This document shows positions 9,799 to 21,828 of a stretch of 64,000 nucleotides of DNA, one piece after another. Under the pieces are notes generated by a model that was not told where the DNA came from, ran no database searches, and was given only the letters and a program-made list of their open reading frames with translations. Origin of the DNA: Mycoplasmoides pirum ATCC 25960 (GTDB lineage Bacteria; Bacillota_I; Bacilli_A; Mycoplasmatales; Mycoplasmoidaceae); assembly GCF_000685905.1 (NCBI RefSeq), contig NZ_JMKZ01000001.1, forward strand, positions 310,001-374,000. The letters are read 5' to 3'. Every line of letters begins with the position of its first letter. Position 1 is the first letter of the stretch. Position numbers and translations under genes: made by a program.

Positions 9799-10968
9799 AT
9801 GGCTAAATCAAAACGGGATTATTATGAAGTTCTTGGTGTAAATAGAAATGCTACACAACAAGAAATCAAAAAAGCATTTAGAAAATTAGCGATGCAATAT
9901 CATCCTGATCGTAATAAGGCTCCAGATGCTGAAGATAAATTTAAAGAAATTAATGAAGCATATGAAGTATTAAACGATGATGAAAAACGTCGTTTATATG
10001 ATATGCATGGTCATGATGGTTTGAATGCTCAAGGTTTTCACCAAGAAGGTTTCAATCCATTTGATATTTTTAATAGTGTTTTTGGCGAAGGTTTTAATTT
10101 TGGCATGGACATGGATGATGGATTTGGAGATGTATTTTCATCATTTTTTGGAGGCGGAAATAGAACAAGTCGTCAAGAATATGTAGAATTAAATCAATTA
10201 ATCGATATTAAAATTAGTTTTATAAGTGCAGTTAAAGGTATTATAAAAGATATTGAATATCCACGAAATAAAACTTGCAATACATGTAACGGATTTGGTG
10301 CTGAACCTGGCCCAAATAATATTGTTTCTTGTTCAAATTGTGAAGGCAAAGGGTGAATTATTAAAAATCAAAAAACTCCTTTTGGAACTATCCAATCAAG
10401 AAAGACTTGTTCAAATTGTCATGGTGAAGGTAAAATCATAAATAAGAAATGTAATACCTGCAAAGGAAATAAAGTTGTTGAAGAAATAGTTAAAAGAAAA
10501 ATTCAAATTGATCCAGGAACATATGATCAAGATGTAATAGTTATCAAAAATGAAGGAAATATTTTCGAAAAACAAGTTGGTGATTTATATGTTCGTGTAA
10601 CGGTTGAAAATAGTATGGTTTTTGAAAGAAATAAAAATGATATTATTGTTAGACCTTTAGTTGATCCAATATTAGCAATAGTTGGTGGTAAAATTGTTGT
10701 TCCAACTTTAGATGGAAATAAAGAAATTTTAATTAAACCTGGTACTGCTAATAATGATCGAATTATTATCACAAATGGTGGTATTAAATCTCCAGAACGA
10801 GGTTTGTTCAAAAACAATCGTCAAGGTGATTTAATTGTTATTATTAATTATGCAAAACCTATTCATTATTCAAAACATGATCTTAAAAAATTAAGTGAAT
10901 TTGTTCATGAAAATGATAGTGTTAATTCTTATATTAAACTTGCTGAAAAAGAATTTAAAAATAATTAA
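9799..10968 (+). CDS. dnaJ: chaperone protein DnaJ
   Basis: A 389-residue full-length type I DnaJ, co-chaperone of DnaK. The J domain spans residues 1-70 with the HPD motif at His35. A Gly/Phe-rich region with GGGN follows at about residues 75-125. The zinc centre with four CxxCxG-like repeats starts at Cys160 ([31 protein letters not shown]). The C-terminal substrate-binding domains follow. The last repeat ends in GN rather than GxG. One TGA is Trp. The CIRCE element upstream indicates HrcA heat-shock control. Confidence 0.97.
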
Positions 10969-11033
10969 TGTTTTATCTAAATTAAATAATCTACAATTAA
11001 AATTAAAATATGTATAAGTATGAGGTATTTTAA

Positions 11034-11372
11034 ATGACCTTTGAGTGATGAACAATTCCTGTTATTATTTTAATTGTTTTAGGTATTGTTCTTTTTGTTT
11101 ATATGATTATTGCATTTAGAAGAATGAGTATTTCAGCAAAAAAATTAGATTATCTGATTGAAGATTTATCATATAAGTCTGAAAAAATAGCGCCAGTTGT
11201 TGACTCGTTAGTAAAATTGTTAAATTATGTTGATTTATTTGATGATGTTTTAAAAGCTAAAGGAATTAAAATATTAAATAATGCTTTAGAAAATAAAGAG
11301 GATTTGTCAAAAGCTGTTCAACAATTAAAAGAGTTATTAGCTAGTCATAATGACCCAAAGAAAATAAATTAA
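11034..11372 (+). CDS. small membrane-anchored coiled-coil protein, hypothetical
   Basis: A 112-residue protein starting MTFEWW with both Trp encoded by TGA. Residues 7-25 form one hydrophobic helix, followed by a long amphipathic helical region (AKKLDYLIEDLSYKSEKI) reminiscent of the DUF948/YtxG style of membrane-anchored coiled coil. I cannot assign it firmly. It lies between dnaJ and metG, about 65 bases after dnaJ. In M. genitalium I recall a peptidase gene at this place, so the gene content differs here. Topology is probably N-out with a cytoplasmic helical tail. Confidence 0.6.
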
Positions 11373-11409
11373 AACAATTTATTGAAAATTAACAAGCTTG
11401 TAAAATATT

Positions 11410-12993
11410 ATGAATCAAAAAAAATTAAAATCAAAAAGTTTTATAACAACTCCTATTTTTTATCCTTCAGGGAAACCTCATATAGGTCATGCTTTTACAA
11501 CAATTTTAGCTGATTTTTTAAAGCGATATAGAATTCAAAGAGGTTGTGATGCTTTTCTATTGACAGGCACAGATGAACATGGTAAAAAAATTGCTGAAAA
11601 AGCAGAAAAAAATAATTTAAAACCAATTGAATTTGTAGATAAAAATAGTGAAATATTTAAAAATCTTTTTGATAAAATGCAAATTAGTTATGATCGTTTC
11701 GTAAGAACAACAGAACCTAATCATGAAAAAGCAGTAAAAGAAATTTTTTTAAAATTACAAAAATCAAATTTAATTTATTTTGATAAATGAGAAGGTTTAT
11801 ATTGTACTGATTGTGAAGAAAATTATACTTTAACTCAAGCAAAAAAGTATGAAGATTCAGAAGAGTTATTTTGTAATATTGGACATACATTAGTACCAAT
11901 TAAAGAAAATTCTTATTTTGTTAAGTTTAATAAATATGATTCTTGAATTAAACAATCATTAATAAAATATGAAATTAATGTTTTCCCATTAGCAAGAATT
12001 AGTGAATTATTAAATAATTTTTTATATTCAGGCTTAAAAGATTTATCAATTACTCGCGAATCAATTTCGTGAGGAATTAAGGTTCCAAATGATTCTAAAC
12101 AAACTATTTATGTTTGATTTGATGCACTTTTTAGTTATATAACAGGTTTGAATTATTTACAAAAAGATGATTCATTATTTCAAAAATATTGAATGGATGA
12201 TGAATCAGAAAAAATTCATTTGCTTTCTAAAGAAATAACAAGATTTCATTGTATTTATTGACCTATTTTCTTAAAGATGTTAGATTTAAAAATACCAACA
12301 TTATTTTTATCTCATGGTTGAATAGTTGATGAAAATGGTAATAAAATGTCTAAATCATTGAACAATGTCATTGATCCCAATGAGTGAATAGATAAATATG
12401 GAAATGATGTTTTACGATATTATTTATTGAAAGAAATGTCATTAGATCAAGATAATCGATGTGGCGAGAAATTTTTAATAGGAGTTAATAATTCTGAATT
12501 AGCTAATAATTTAGGTAATTTGGTTTCAAGAACTATTGGAATGTTGGAAAAATATCAAAATAGCATTATTAAACCAATGGCAGATATGACAGAAATAGAA
12601 AGTGAAATATTAAATCAAATTGAAGATTTACCTGATTGATGAGATCAATGTATAATGTCTAATAAATATAAATTAGCGTTTGATGAATGTTTAAAATTAG
12701 TTTTCAATATTAATAAATTAATTGAAGTTAGAAAACCATGAGATTTATATAAAATTCATGATATGCAACCAATTGCTAATCTTTTATTTTTAGCTTCTGC
12801 TACCATTAGATCTATTTTTGTTTTATTAGAACCTGTTTTAATTAATAAATCATATGATGTATATAAACAAATGAATTTTAAAAAAGAATTAACGACTTTA
12901 TCAAGTCTTAAAAAAACTGATTTAATTGTTAATTTAAAAGTTAATAAATCAGTGCCTATATTTGCAAGAATAGATCAGTCAAACACAAATTAG
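11410..12993 (+). CDS. metG: methionyl-tRNA synthetase
   Basis: A 527-residue class Ia MetRS that charges initiator and elongator tRNA(Met). HIGH motif at residues 24-27 in KPHIGH; KMSKS at Lys312. A Cys cluster (CTDCEEN and a later Cys/His pair near LFCNIGH) lies in the connective peptide. The C-terminal anticodon-binding helical domain contains the typical RKPWDLYK-like segment with TGA Trp. About ten in-frame TGA codons are at conserved Trp sites. It lacks the C-terminal OB-fold dimerisation domain of longer homologues, as common in mollicutes. Confidence 0.96.
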
Positions 12994-13075
12994 TTTTTAT
13001 ATTTTTTAATTAACATTTTTAGAAAAATTAACTTATTAATTTATATATTTATTAAAAAAATATTATTGTTGATAT

Positions 13076-13103
13076 TTTACATGTTTCACTTTTAATTTAT
13101 AAT
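13076..13103 (+). promoter_or_regulatory. sigma-70 type promoter upstream of the Asp23-like/fakA pair
   Basis: TTTACA (13076-13081), a 16-base spacer and TATAAT (13098-13103), about 88 bases before the GTG start. This is the best promoter match in the 197-base gap after metG. Confidence 0.55.
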
Positions 13104-13190
13104 ATCATAAGTAAAATTATGAGAATTTTGATTTTTTTTTAATTTACTTAATCGCTTTTTCATAGTTTGAATTTTAAGAGGAATTATATT

Positions 13191-13460
13191 GTGAAAACTG
13201 AATTTAGCAATAAAGTTATAAAAGAATATCTAATTGAAACTTTAAAAGTAGTTCCAGGAATTAGTAATTCTATTGATTCTAAAGATATTTCAATTGTTAA
13301 TAATGTAATCACAATTAGTATTACTTGCTTGCCAGCTGTTGGCTACCATGAAGTTGCTTTAATGGCACAAAGAAATTTATATCATGGTTTATTTCGTGAA
13401 ACAGATGGAAAGAAGTTTATTGTAAATATTTTAATTTCATCAATAAAAGAATCAAAATAA
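13191..13460 (+). CDS. Asp23/Gls24 (YloU)-like protein
   Basis: An 89-residue small alpha/beta protein. The start chosen is GTG at 13191 because AAGAGGA lies 8 bases upstream; an upstream TTG would give an unsupported extension. The segment VVPGISNSIDSKDISIVNNVITISI resembles the YloU/Asp23 pattern (a processing helix, then strands and a VQ-type hydrophobic strand). Position supports it: in Firmicutes yloU directly precedes yloV/fakA, as here with a 40-base gap. Function is poorly defined; Asp23-family proteins are linked to cell-envelope stress. Sequence similarity alone is weak. Confidence 0.65.
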   Translation: MKTEFSNKVIKEYLIETLKVVPGISNSIDSKDISIVNNVITISITCLPAVGYHEVALMAQRNLYHGLFRETDGKKFIVNILISSIKESK

Positions 13461-13500
13461 TAAAATTTAGTTTAAATATTAAGGAATTTTTTTGTAAGTT

Positions 13501-15240
13501 ATGGAAACAATAAATATCAAAATGTTGCTTAAAATGTTTGAGTTCGGAGCTCAAAAAGTTAGTGACAATTTTGAATATATAAATCAACTTAATATTTTTC
13601 CTGTCCCTGATGGTGATACAGGAACGAATATGAAAATAACAATTAATGGCGCATTTGCTTCTATTCAAAATAAAAATTTTGATAATTTATTTGAATTAGG
13701 AAAAACATATGCGCGCGTTACATTAATGAATGCTAGAGGAAATTCTGGTGTTATTTTTAGTCAAATTATAAAAGGATTTACAAAAAACTTTCCTGTTGAA
13801 CAAAATGAATTAGATATATCAACATTAATAAAATGTTTTAAAGAAGCTAAAGATGTTGCATATAAATCTGTTGTTAATCCCGTTGAAGGTACAATATTAA
13901 CTGTTATTAGAAAAATTAGTGAAAACTTATTAAAAAATGAATCTAAATACAAAACAATTGAAAATGTATTTTCTGATGTAATTGAAATAGGTAACAAAAC
14001 ATTAGATGAAACACCTAATCTACTTCCTGAATTAAAACATGCAGGAGTTGTCGATTCAGGTGGATATGGATTAATGCAATTCTTAATAGGCATGGAGTCT
14101 GCATTGACAGGAAAAGAATCTTTGACTAATGATTCTAAAGCTAAGAAACCAATAGATAATTTAGCAAATCCACAAACGTTATTAATTAACAATAATTCTC
14201 CAATTCATCACGAAGAAGATGGCCATGGTTATTGTACAGAATTTCTTTTATCACTAGGTTTAAAAATTGATAAAAATTTAAAAAAATTTCCATATTCAGA
14301 AAGTCATTTCCGAAAAGAAATATCTAAATTTACAAATTCAATGGTTTTAGTTAGTGATTTAGATGAAAAAATAGTAAAGTTACATGTTCATACGTTAGAA
14401 CCATATCGTGTTTTATCAGCGGGTCAAAAATATGGTGAATTCATAAAAATAAAAATTGAAAATATGAATTTACAAGTTCAGAATCGTAATTCAAACAATA
14501 ATGATGAATCAAATATTGAAAATTCTATTAACACTCTTGAAATTTTAGAAACAGGTAATAATTTAGTTGAAGATATTAAAATTTTAGCTACTGCACCATC
14601 TAATGCTTTGGGAGAAATGATAAAAGAAAATTATAATGTAACTGAATTTATTGATACAAGTGTTTATGGTAATCCATCAATTGGACATATAGTTAATTCA
14701 ATAAAAAAATGTAAGTCTAAAAATGTAATTATTGTAATAGATGATTCAAATATTGCTCTTGCAGTTAAAGAAGCAATTACTCATTTAAAAAATTACATAA
14801 AATGTGAATTAATTGTTGGACGTAATTTTGTAGAATCAATGGCTGCATTATCTGCTTTTGTTCCGGAAAATAAAAATATTCGAAATAATATAAAAACAAT
14901 GACTTATGTTATGAATAATACAGCATCAGCTTCATTTTCTTTATCAGTCAAAAACATTAAGTATCCGCACATTACAGTTCACAAAGATGATTATATTGGA
15001 ATTATTGATGGCAAAATTGTTGCTTCTGAAACTGATGTATTATTATCGATCGAAAAAACTATTGGAAATTTAATCAAGAAAATTAAAAAACCTGAATTAA
15101 TAATTATTATTTATGGTGCAAATGTTCCAATTAGAGAAGTAAGAGAAGTTGAAAAAATGATAAGTGAAAAATATGGTGTTTATTGTGAATCAATTAATGG
15201 TGCACAAAAAATTTATCCATATTTCATTGGAATACAATAG
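13501..15240 (+). CDS. fakA: fatty acid kinase subunit A (DAK/YloV family)
   Basis: A 579-residue FakA homologue. The N-terminal DhaL-type kinase domain carries PVPDGDTGTNM with metal-binding Asp37 and Asp39, then ARGNSGVIFSQI and DSGGYGLMQFL. The C-terminal half is the EDD-like domain that includes TATAPSNALGEMI-like and GANVPIREVREVEKM segments. FakA phosphorylates fatty acid bound to FakB, giving acyl-phosphate for phospholipid synthesis. plsX lies just downstream, fitting the same pathway. No FakB gene is present in the window. The frame has no internal TGA, so it is also open under the standard code. Confidence 0.93.
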   Translation: METINIKMLLKMFEFGAQKVSDNFEYINQLNIFPVPDGDTGTNMKITINGAFASIQNKNFDNLFELGKTYARVTLMNARGNSGVIFSQIIKGFTKNFPVEQNELDISTLIKCFKEAKDVAYKSVVNPVEGTILTVIRKISENLLKNESKYKTIENVFSDVIEIGNKTLDETPNLLPELKHAGVVDSGGYGLMQFLIGMESALTGKESLTNDSKAKKPIDNLANPQTLLINNNSPIHHEEDGHGYCTEFLLSLGLKIDKNLKKFPYSESHFRKEISKFTNSMVLVSDLDEKIVKLHVHTLEPYRVLSAGQKYGEFIKIKIENMNLQVQNRNSNNNDESNIENSINTLEILETGNNLVEDIKILATAPSNALGEMIKENYNVTEFIDTSVYGNPSIGHIVNSIKKCKSKNVIIVIDDSNIALAVKEAITHLKNYIKCELIVGRNFVESMAALSAFVPENKNIRNNIKTMTYVMNNTASASFSLSVKNIKYPHITVHKDDYIGIIDGKIVASETDVLLSIEKTIGNLIKKIKKPELIIIIYGANVPIREVREVEKMISEKYGVYCESINGAQKIYPYFIGIQ

Positions 15241-15459
15241 TTTATTTTGATTATTATTTAAAAATTTTTTTATTTTTTCAAAAAACCAAATTTCATTTTC
15301 AATTTAACATAAGATATTTTATTGCTTTAATCTATAAATATAATGCTAAAATTACTAAAAACTTAGTTTTAATAAACATTTGTTTTTTTAAGATTATCAT
15401 TTAAGAAATATTTTTTTAAAAAAGCAAAAATTTGTTTATAAAGTTTAGAAATATTATTT

Positions 15460-16443
15460 ATGAAAAAATTTACAATCGCTTTAGATTGTATGGGTTTTGA
15501 GAATAATCCAAAAGAAGCAATCTTAGCAGCAATAAAATTTAACAAACTTAATCCTAATATTAATTTTTTATTATTTGGTCCAAAAAACATTATTTTTCCT
15601 TATATAAAAAATAATTCAAATTTAATTTGCATTGATACAAGTGAAGTTGTTGAAATGGATGATACTCCAATAACTGCTCGCAGAAAAATTAATAGTTCCA
15701 TGTATCAAGCAATTCAGTCGGTTGTTGAAAATAAAGCTGATGCTGTTTTATCAGCAGGATCAAGTGGAGCGTATACTGCTTTATGTTATTCAATGTTAAA
15801 CAAAATATCTAGCACAATTAAACCCGGATTTATGTCATGATTGCCAACTATTGATAAAAAAGGTTTTTATTTTCTAGATGTTGGAGCCAATAAAGAATTT
15901 ACAGGAAAAGAACTTTACAATTTAGGTCTTTTAGCTAATCAGTTTATTGTTTCTTGCAAAAATATTAAAAATCCTAGAATAGGATTATTAAATATTGGTA
16001 CTGAATCATTTAAAGGATTTGAATACCATCATGAAGCTAATAAATTATTCTTAAATAATAAAAATCTTAATTATATTGGTTACTTAGAACCAAGAAATTT
16101 AATTAATGGTGTGTGTGATGTATTAGTCGCTGATGGATATAGTGGGAATTTAGTTTTAAAATCTTTAGAAGGTGCATTTAAAGCAATGGGAGGGATTTTG
16201 AAAAATTCTTATAAAATAAACCCAATTAGTGCTTTATTTAGTTTTAATGTTATCTATAAAATTACGTCTACTTTTAATTATAAAAATAATGCAGGTGCAT
16301 TAATTTTGGGTTTGAATAAAGTTGCAATGAAAACTCATGGTTCTGCAGACTTAAAACAATTTTTTAGTTCATTAAGAATGACAAAAGAAATTTTAGAGTC
16401 AGATTTAATAAATAAATTAAAAGCGATGGAAGGTCTAATGTAA
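15460..16443 (+). CDS. plsX: phosphate acyltransferase PlsX
   Basis: A 327-residue PlsX, which interconverts acyl-ACP and acyl-phosphate for PlsY. The N-terminus (KKFTIALDCMGFENNPKEAI) matches the family start ALDAMGGD with the GGD changed to FEN. SAGSSGAYTALCYSML matches the conserved S-x-G-N-T-G-A region with Asn-Thr replaced by Ser-Ser. VADGYSGNLVLKSLEGAFK is a family hallmark. One TGA at 15838-15840 is Trp. It is a neighbour of fakA, whose product is its substrate. Its stop overlaps the start of rnc by one base (TAATG). A 219-base AT-rich gap precedes it. Confidence 0.92.
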
Positions 16444-17435
16444 TGATAAATAGTGAATTAAAGAAATATTTAAGACCGATAAAGAAAAATAAAAAAAATA
16501 ATCAAAATAATTTTTCAGAAGAAAAAAAAATAACAAAAAAACAAATCAAAAAAAATTTTTGAATTAAAGAACAAGATCTAAAAAATATTTTTAATAAAAA
16601 AATTCATGAGGGTTTTAAAACAAATTTACCTGAATGAGCTATAACATCTAATAGAAAAACAGATTCTGAAGATGAAAATATTAATAAATCTATTGAAGTT
16701 TTAAATTGACAGATTGATGAAGTTTATCCAACACCCGATCCCGATATTAAAGATTTATTAAGAAATTTAAAAATTAAACCAAATAATATTCAATTATATA
16801 TAGATGCCTTAACGCATAGTTCTTATAGCAATGAAAATAATTTAAAAAATAATTATCAACGATTAGAGTTTTTAGGTGATGCTATTTTAAACAAATTAGT
16901 TGCAATTTTTTTATATACAATGTCAGATGACGATGAAGGCAAAATGACTAAAGATAGAATTTCAATTATTCAAGCTAAAACTTTAATTAGAGCTTCATAT
17001 GATTTGAATTTAGGTAAATATGTTAGAGTTGGACATGGTTTATTGAAGCGCCCGTTAAGTGAAAAAATTTTAGAAGATATTTTTGAATCATTTGTTGGTG
17101 CTTTATATTTAGATCATGATGAAAGAAAAGTTAATTCATTTTTATTTAAAACCTTGTTTAAATATTATTTAAATGATGATTTGCAAAACACGATTGATTA
17201 CAAAACTAAATTTCAAGAAGCAGTTCAAGAACATGGAAAAAGGAAAAATATTGTTTATAAAAAAATTGAAAACAAAAACAATTCATCTAATTTTTTTGAA
17301 GTTGAACTAATTTATAATGGAATGATTTATGGTCGCGGACGAGGAATAAGATTACATGATGCAGAAGTTGCTGCTGCTAAAAAAGCATGTGAAAAAATTA
17401 GTAAAAATTCTACAAACAAAGTTATAAAGGAATAA
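16443..17435 (+). CDS. rnc: ribonuclease III with a long N-terminal extension
   Basis: A 330-residue RNase III, which cuts double-stranded RNA in rRNA processing. Catalytic signature RLEFLGDAILN follows ALTHSSYSNE from about residue 120. A dsRNA-binding domain (DYKTKFQEAVQEHGK ... AEVAAAKKACEKI) is at about 255-325. The first ~98 residues, Lys/Asn-rich with three TGA Trp codons and a WQIDEVYPTPDPD segment, have no counterpart in standard RNase III of about 230 residues. The start at 16443 overlaps plsX by one base; later starts would leave the long in-frame upstream region unexplained. M. genitalium has the same plsX-rnc order (MG368-MG367, recalled). Confidence 0.92.
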
Positions 17436-17480
17436 TATTTATAATATTATAGATATTTAGATACAAGAGCAAATTAAACT

Positions 17481-20444
17481 ATGATTTTTTTAAAAAAATT
17501 TAAAGCAAACGGTTTTAAATCTTATGCTGAAGATATTGAATTAGTTTTTGATAAACCATTAATCGGAATTGTAGGACCAAATGGTGCAGGTAAATCAAAT
17601 GTTGTTGATGCCCTAAAATGAGTTCTTGGTGAAAGATCCATGAAACAATTACGTGGTAAAAGTGGTGATGATGTTATCTTTTTCGGTTCAAAAGATCGTC
17701 CTGCTAGCAAGTTCGCTGAAGTTACTTTAGTTTTTGATAATTCTGCAAAAAAACTTCACGATAAGAGAAAAGAATTAACAATAACAAGAAAAGTTCATCG
17801 TGGAAGTGGAATTAGTGAATATTTTATTAATAATGAACCTGCAACTTTAAAAAATATTACAGATATATTTTTAGATACAGGATTAGCTCGTGGTTCTTTA
17901 GGAATTATTTCTCAAGGAACTGTTTCTTGGTTTGTTGAAGCGAAACCAGAAGATCGTAGAAAAATCTTTGAAGAAGCAGCAGGTATAGGAAGATACTCCA
18001 AAAAGAAAGAAGATGCTTTTCGTCAATTAGATAGAACTGCAGATAATTTAAAACAAGTCACAGTTATTGTTAATGAATTATCACGAGATTTAAAAAAATT
18101 AACAGTACAAGCAGATAAAGCAAAGTCATATAAAGAAGCTCATGAAGAACTTAAAGAATTAGATTTAATTATTTCAGTTCGTGATTATTTAAGAAATAAA
18201 AATGAATTTGATAAAGCTAATAAAACAATACAAGAAATCACTTTAAATTTTGAAAAACTAGAACCAGAATTAAAAGATTCAGAAGAAAAATTAGAAATAG
18301 CTAAAGAACGATTTGAAACTGCAGATAAAAACATTGCAATAATTCAAGAAGAATTACAAAATTTGTATTCTGAAATTAGTCAATTAGAACAACGAAAAAT
18401 TATTATTGATGTTCATTTAAAAAACGATTTAGCATCTAAAAATAGTGATACAAAATCAAAAGCTTTGAAACAATTAATAAAAACATCAGAAGCTGAATTG
18501 AATCAATATTCTAAAACTATTAAAAAAATTGATGATGATTTAAATAATCTTTTAAATGAATTTAATAAGAAAAACGAAACAATTGCAAAAGATCGTGAAA
18601 CACATTTATCATTATCTGAATCATATTACAAAATCACAGCCGAATTAGATTTTTTAGCATATCAAAAAGAAATGGATTTAGAACGTGAAATTGGTGTTAA
18701 AACAGTTTTAAATAATAAAGCAGCATTATCGGGAATAATAGGAATAGTTCAAGATTTTATTGATGTTGATAAGGAATATGAAAAAGCTATCTCAGTTGCT
18801 TTAGGTCGTGCTGCTAATAACATTATTGTTAATACAAATAATGATGCTAAAAAAGCAGTAGAATTTTTAAAAAACAATAAGTCCGGTTTAGCTACTTTCT
18901 TGCCAATTGAAAATATAAAACCACGAACAGTTAAAGAAGATCATTATGAAATTTTGAATCAATTAGAGGGTTTTTTAGGAACAGCCGATGCATTAGTGAA
19001 TACCAAAGATGAATTTAAAACAGTTATTCAATACTTAATGGGTCAAATTTTAGTTGCTCAAGATTTAGATGCTGCTTTTAAAATTTCGCGTTTTACATAT
19101 CAACTTTATCGAGTAATTACACTTGATGGTAATATTGTTGCTGCAGGCGGCGCTGTAACGGGTGGTTTTCGTAACAATCGTCCTACTTTTTTTAATGTTG
19201 AAGGAAAAATCAAAAAATTAGAAGAAGAAAAAAATAATGCTAATACAAATCTTAAAAATTTAGGTTTTAAAATTGATAAGATGGTTTTAGAAATATCTGA
19301 TTTAGAAAATCAAATTAATGAACGAAAAGTTTCGTTTCAAAGATATAATGATTTAATTAATTCTCTTCAAAAACAAATAAGCGAATACAAAATAGAGTAT
19401 GAACAATTAACTAACAAGACATATGATGGTAAAAATGTTTCTTGAAATGAAAATAAAATTTATTTAACTTTAAATGAATTAATGATAAAAAAAGAAAGTT
19501 TAAATGAAGATTTAAGACTAAATCAAGAAACTAAAAACATGTATCGAACTCAAATAGATTCTTTATCTGAAAAATTGCATGAAGTTCGAAAAGTTTTAGA
19601 TGAAGATAAAAGTAAATTGGTTAATTTTAACGAAACATCTATCCGTAATGAAAACGTAATGGATAACATTAAAAATAAAATTAATGAATATTACAAAATA
19701 GCTATTGAATATGCAATAGAAAATTATCAAAAAGAATTACCAGTACCTGAAAATCAAGCAAGAATTAGAATTGCAAAACTGCAATCTCAATTAGATAATT
19801 TAGGACCAGTTAATATTGATGCTATTTCTGAACTTGATGATAAACAAAAAAGATTTGATGAGCTTTCAAAACAACAACAAGAATTGTTAACAGCTAAAGA
19901 ACAAATTCAAATGGCTATTGATGAACTTGATAATAAAGCAAGAATTGATTTTAAAAATTTAATTGATCAATTAAATGAAGAATTACCAAAAACTTTTTAT
20001 TATTTGTTTGGTGGAGGATCTTGTCAAATTCGTTATACTGATCCTGAAGAAGATGTTTTGACAACAGGTATTGAAGTATATGCTAATCCACCCGGAAAAA
20101 ATGTAGGGAATTTAATGTTATTATCAGGTGGTGAAAAAACTTTAGTTGCGTTATCTGTTTTGTTTAGTATATTGAAAATTAGCGCCTTCCCATTAGTAAT
20201 ATTAGATGAAGCTGAAAGTGCATTAGACCCTGCTAATGTTGAAAGATTTGCAAACATTATTAGACAATCTTGTGACAAAACACAATTTTTAGTTATTACA
20301 CATAGACAAGGAACAATGACTAAGTGTGATCGATTGTTAGGTGCTACAATGCAAACTAAAGGTGTTACAAAAATGCTATCTGTAACTCTTGAACAAGCCG
20401 AAAATTATGTTTCAGAAAATGCATCAGAATCACAACAGGTTTAA
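17481..20444 (+). CDS. smc: chromosome segregation ATPase SMC
   Basis: A 987-residue SMC that compacts and segregates the chromosome. Walker A GPNGAGKS at residues 32-39. Coiled coil about 165-400 and 570-800, flanking a hinge near 400-540 containing YLMGQILVAQDL and GGAVTGGF. Signature LLSGGEK with Ser882. Walker B with Asp909-Glu910 in VILDEAESALDP. In-frame TGA codons at 17619 and 19443 are Trp, whereas the Trp at about 17929 uses TGG. It is shorter than the usual ~1180 residues because the coiled-coil arms are reduced. ftsY starts six bases after the stop, as in other mollicutes. Confidence 0.97.
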
Positions 20445-20450
20445 TATTTT

Positions 20451-21491
20451 ATGAAATTCTTTGATAAATTATTTTCTAAATATAGAAAAAAAAATAATGT
20501 TGTTGAACAAATAAAAGAAAAAAATGAAGCAAATCGAATTTTTAATACAGACCAAAGTAAATATGATAGTGGATTAAAAAATTCAGCTTTTAGTTTTGCA
20601 ACCGCAATTAATTCTTTGTCAAAAAAATATGTGAAATTAAATGATGAATATTTTGATAATTTATTCGAAATTTTTATATCGATGGATATAGGATCAAGTT
20701 CAAGTCAAAAAATTATAGATGCAATAAAAGAAGAAATTCAATTTCAAAAAATAACTGACCCCAATTTAATTAAAGAAATAATTATTGATAAATTATTTGT
20801 ATATTACATTCAAGATTCAAAATTAGATACTTCATTAAATTTTAAGGAAGGTCGTTCCAATATTTTTTTAATGGTGGGTGTTAATGGGGTTGGTAAAACT
20901 ACATCGATAGGTAAAATAGCAGCTCGATATAAAAAACTAAACTATAAAATTTTATTAGTAGCAGGAGACACTTTTAGAGCTGGTGCCATTGAACAATTAA
21001 AAGTTTGAGCAGATCGTATAGGTTGTGATATTGTTGTTCCAGAAAATGAAAAGCAAGATTCAGCAACTGTTATTTATCAAGGTGTAAAGAAAGGCGTTGA
21101 AGAAAAATACGATTTAGTTATTTGTGATACTTCTGGAAGATTACAAAACAAAATTAATTTAATGAATGAATTAAAAAAAATATCTAATGTTATAACCAAA
21201 TTCGTTCCTAATGCTCCACATGAAACTTTATTAGTATTAGATGCAACAACAGGCCAATCTGGTTTAAATCAATCAAAAGCATTTCATGAATTAATTTCAA
21301 TTAGCGGAATTATTTTGACTAAAGTTGATGGTTCTTCTAAAGGGGGCGTCATCTTAGCAATTAAAGATTTATTTAATATTCCTGTTAAATTAATTGGACT
21401 AGGCGAACAACTTGATGATTTGGCAAATTTTGATTTGGAAAAATATATTTTAGGAATAACTTCTAATTTAGGTTTAGAAAATGTCGAATAA
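20451..21491 (+). CDS. ftsY: signal recognition particle receptor FtsY
   Basis: A 346-residue SRP receptor GTPase that docks SRP-ribosome complexes at the membrane. The charged N-terminal region is short. The N domain precedes the G domain, with G1 [13 protein letters not shown] from Gly143, [22 protein letters not shown] (G3), [10 protein letters not shown] (G4) and GLGEQLDDL near the end. One TGA is Trp. It lies six bases after smc and overlaps the ylxM-like gene by 11 bases. Confidence 0.96.
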
Positions 21492-21828
21492 AAATTATAC
21501 AAATCCACTTGTACAAAATGTTATTGATCAATTATTGTTGTTATCAATTTATCAACCTCTTTTGAAATCAAAACAAATAAAATATTTTAAGTTGTATTAT
21601 GAAAATAATCTTACTTATGCTGAAATCGCAAAAAAATTTAATGTTTCTCGTGCTGCAATAGGTGAAAGTATTTCACAAACCAAAAGCTTATTAAAAAATT
21701 ATGAAAAAAAATTAAAATTGTGAGAAAATCACAAAAAAAGATTAACATTATATAAATCAATTAAAAATCCAAAACTTCAAAAACAATTAATAGAATTTGA
21801 AAATAACTTATGTTGAAACTTGCATTAA
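21481..21828 (+). CDS. ylxM: YlxM/p13-like helix-turn-helix protein
   Basis: A 115-residue helical protein. The sequence LKSKQIKYFKLYYENNLTYAEIAKKFNVSRAAI matches the sigma-70-region-4-like HTH of YlxM, normally encoded beside ffh or ftsY and thought to modulate SRP function. TGA Trp codons occur at 21721 and near the C-terminus. It overlaps ftsY by 11 bases and is itself overlapped for 19 bases by the next gene, implying tightly coupled translation of the SRP-linked cluster. Confidence 0.85.

Noticed and set aside
13167-13190. TTG at 13167 as the start of the Asp23-like gene
   Set aside because: AAGAGGA lies inside that extension and is correctly spaced for GTG 13191.
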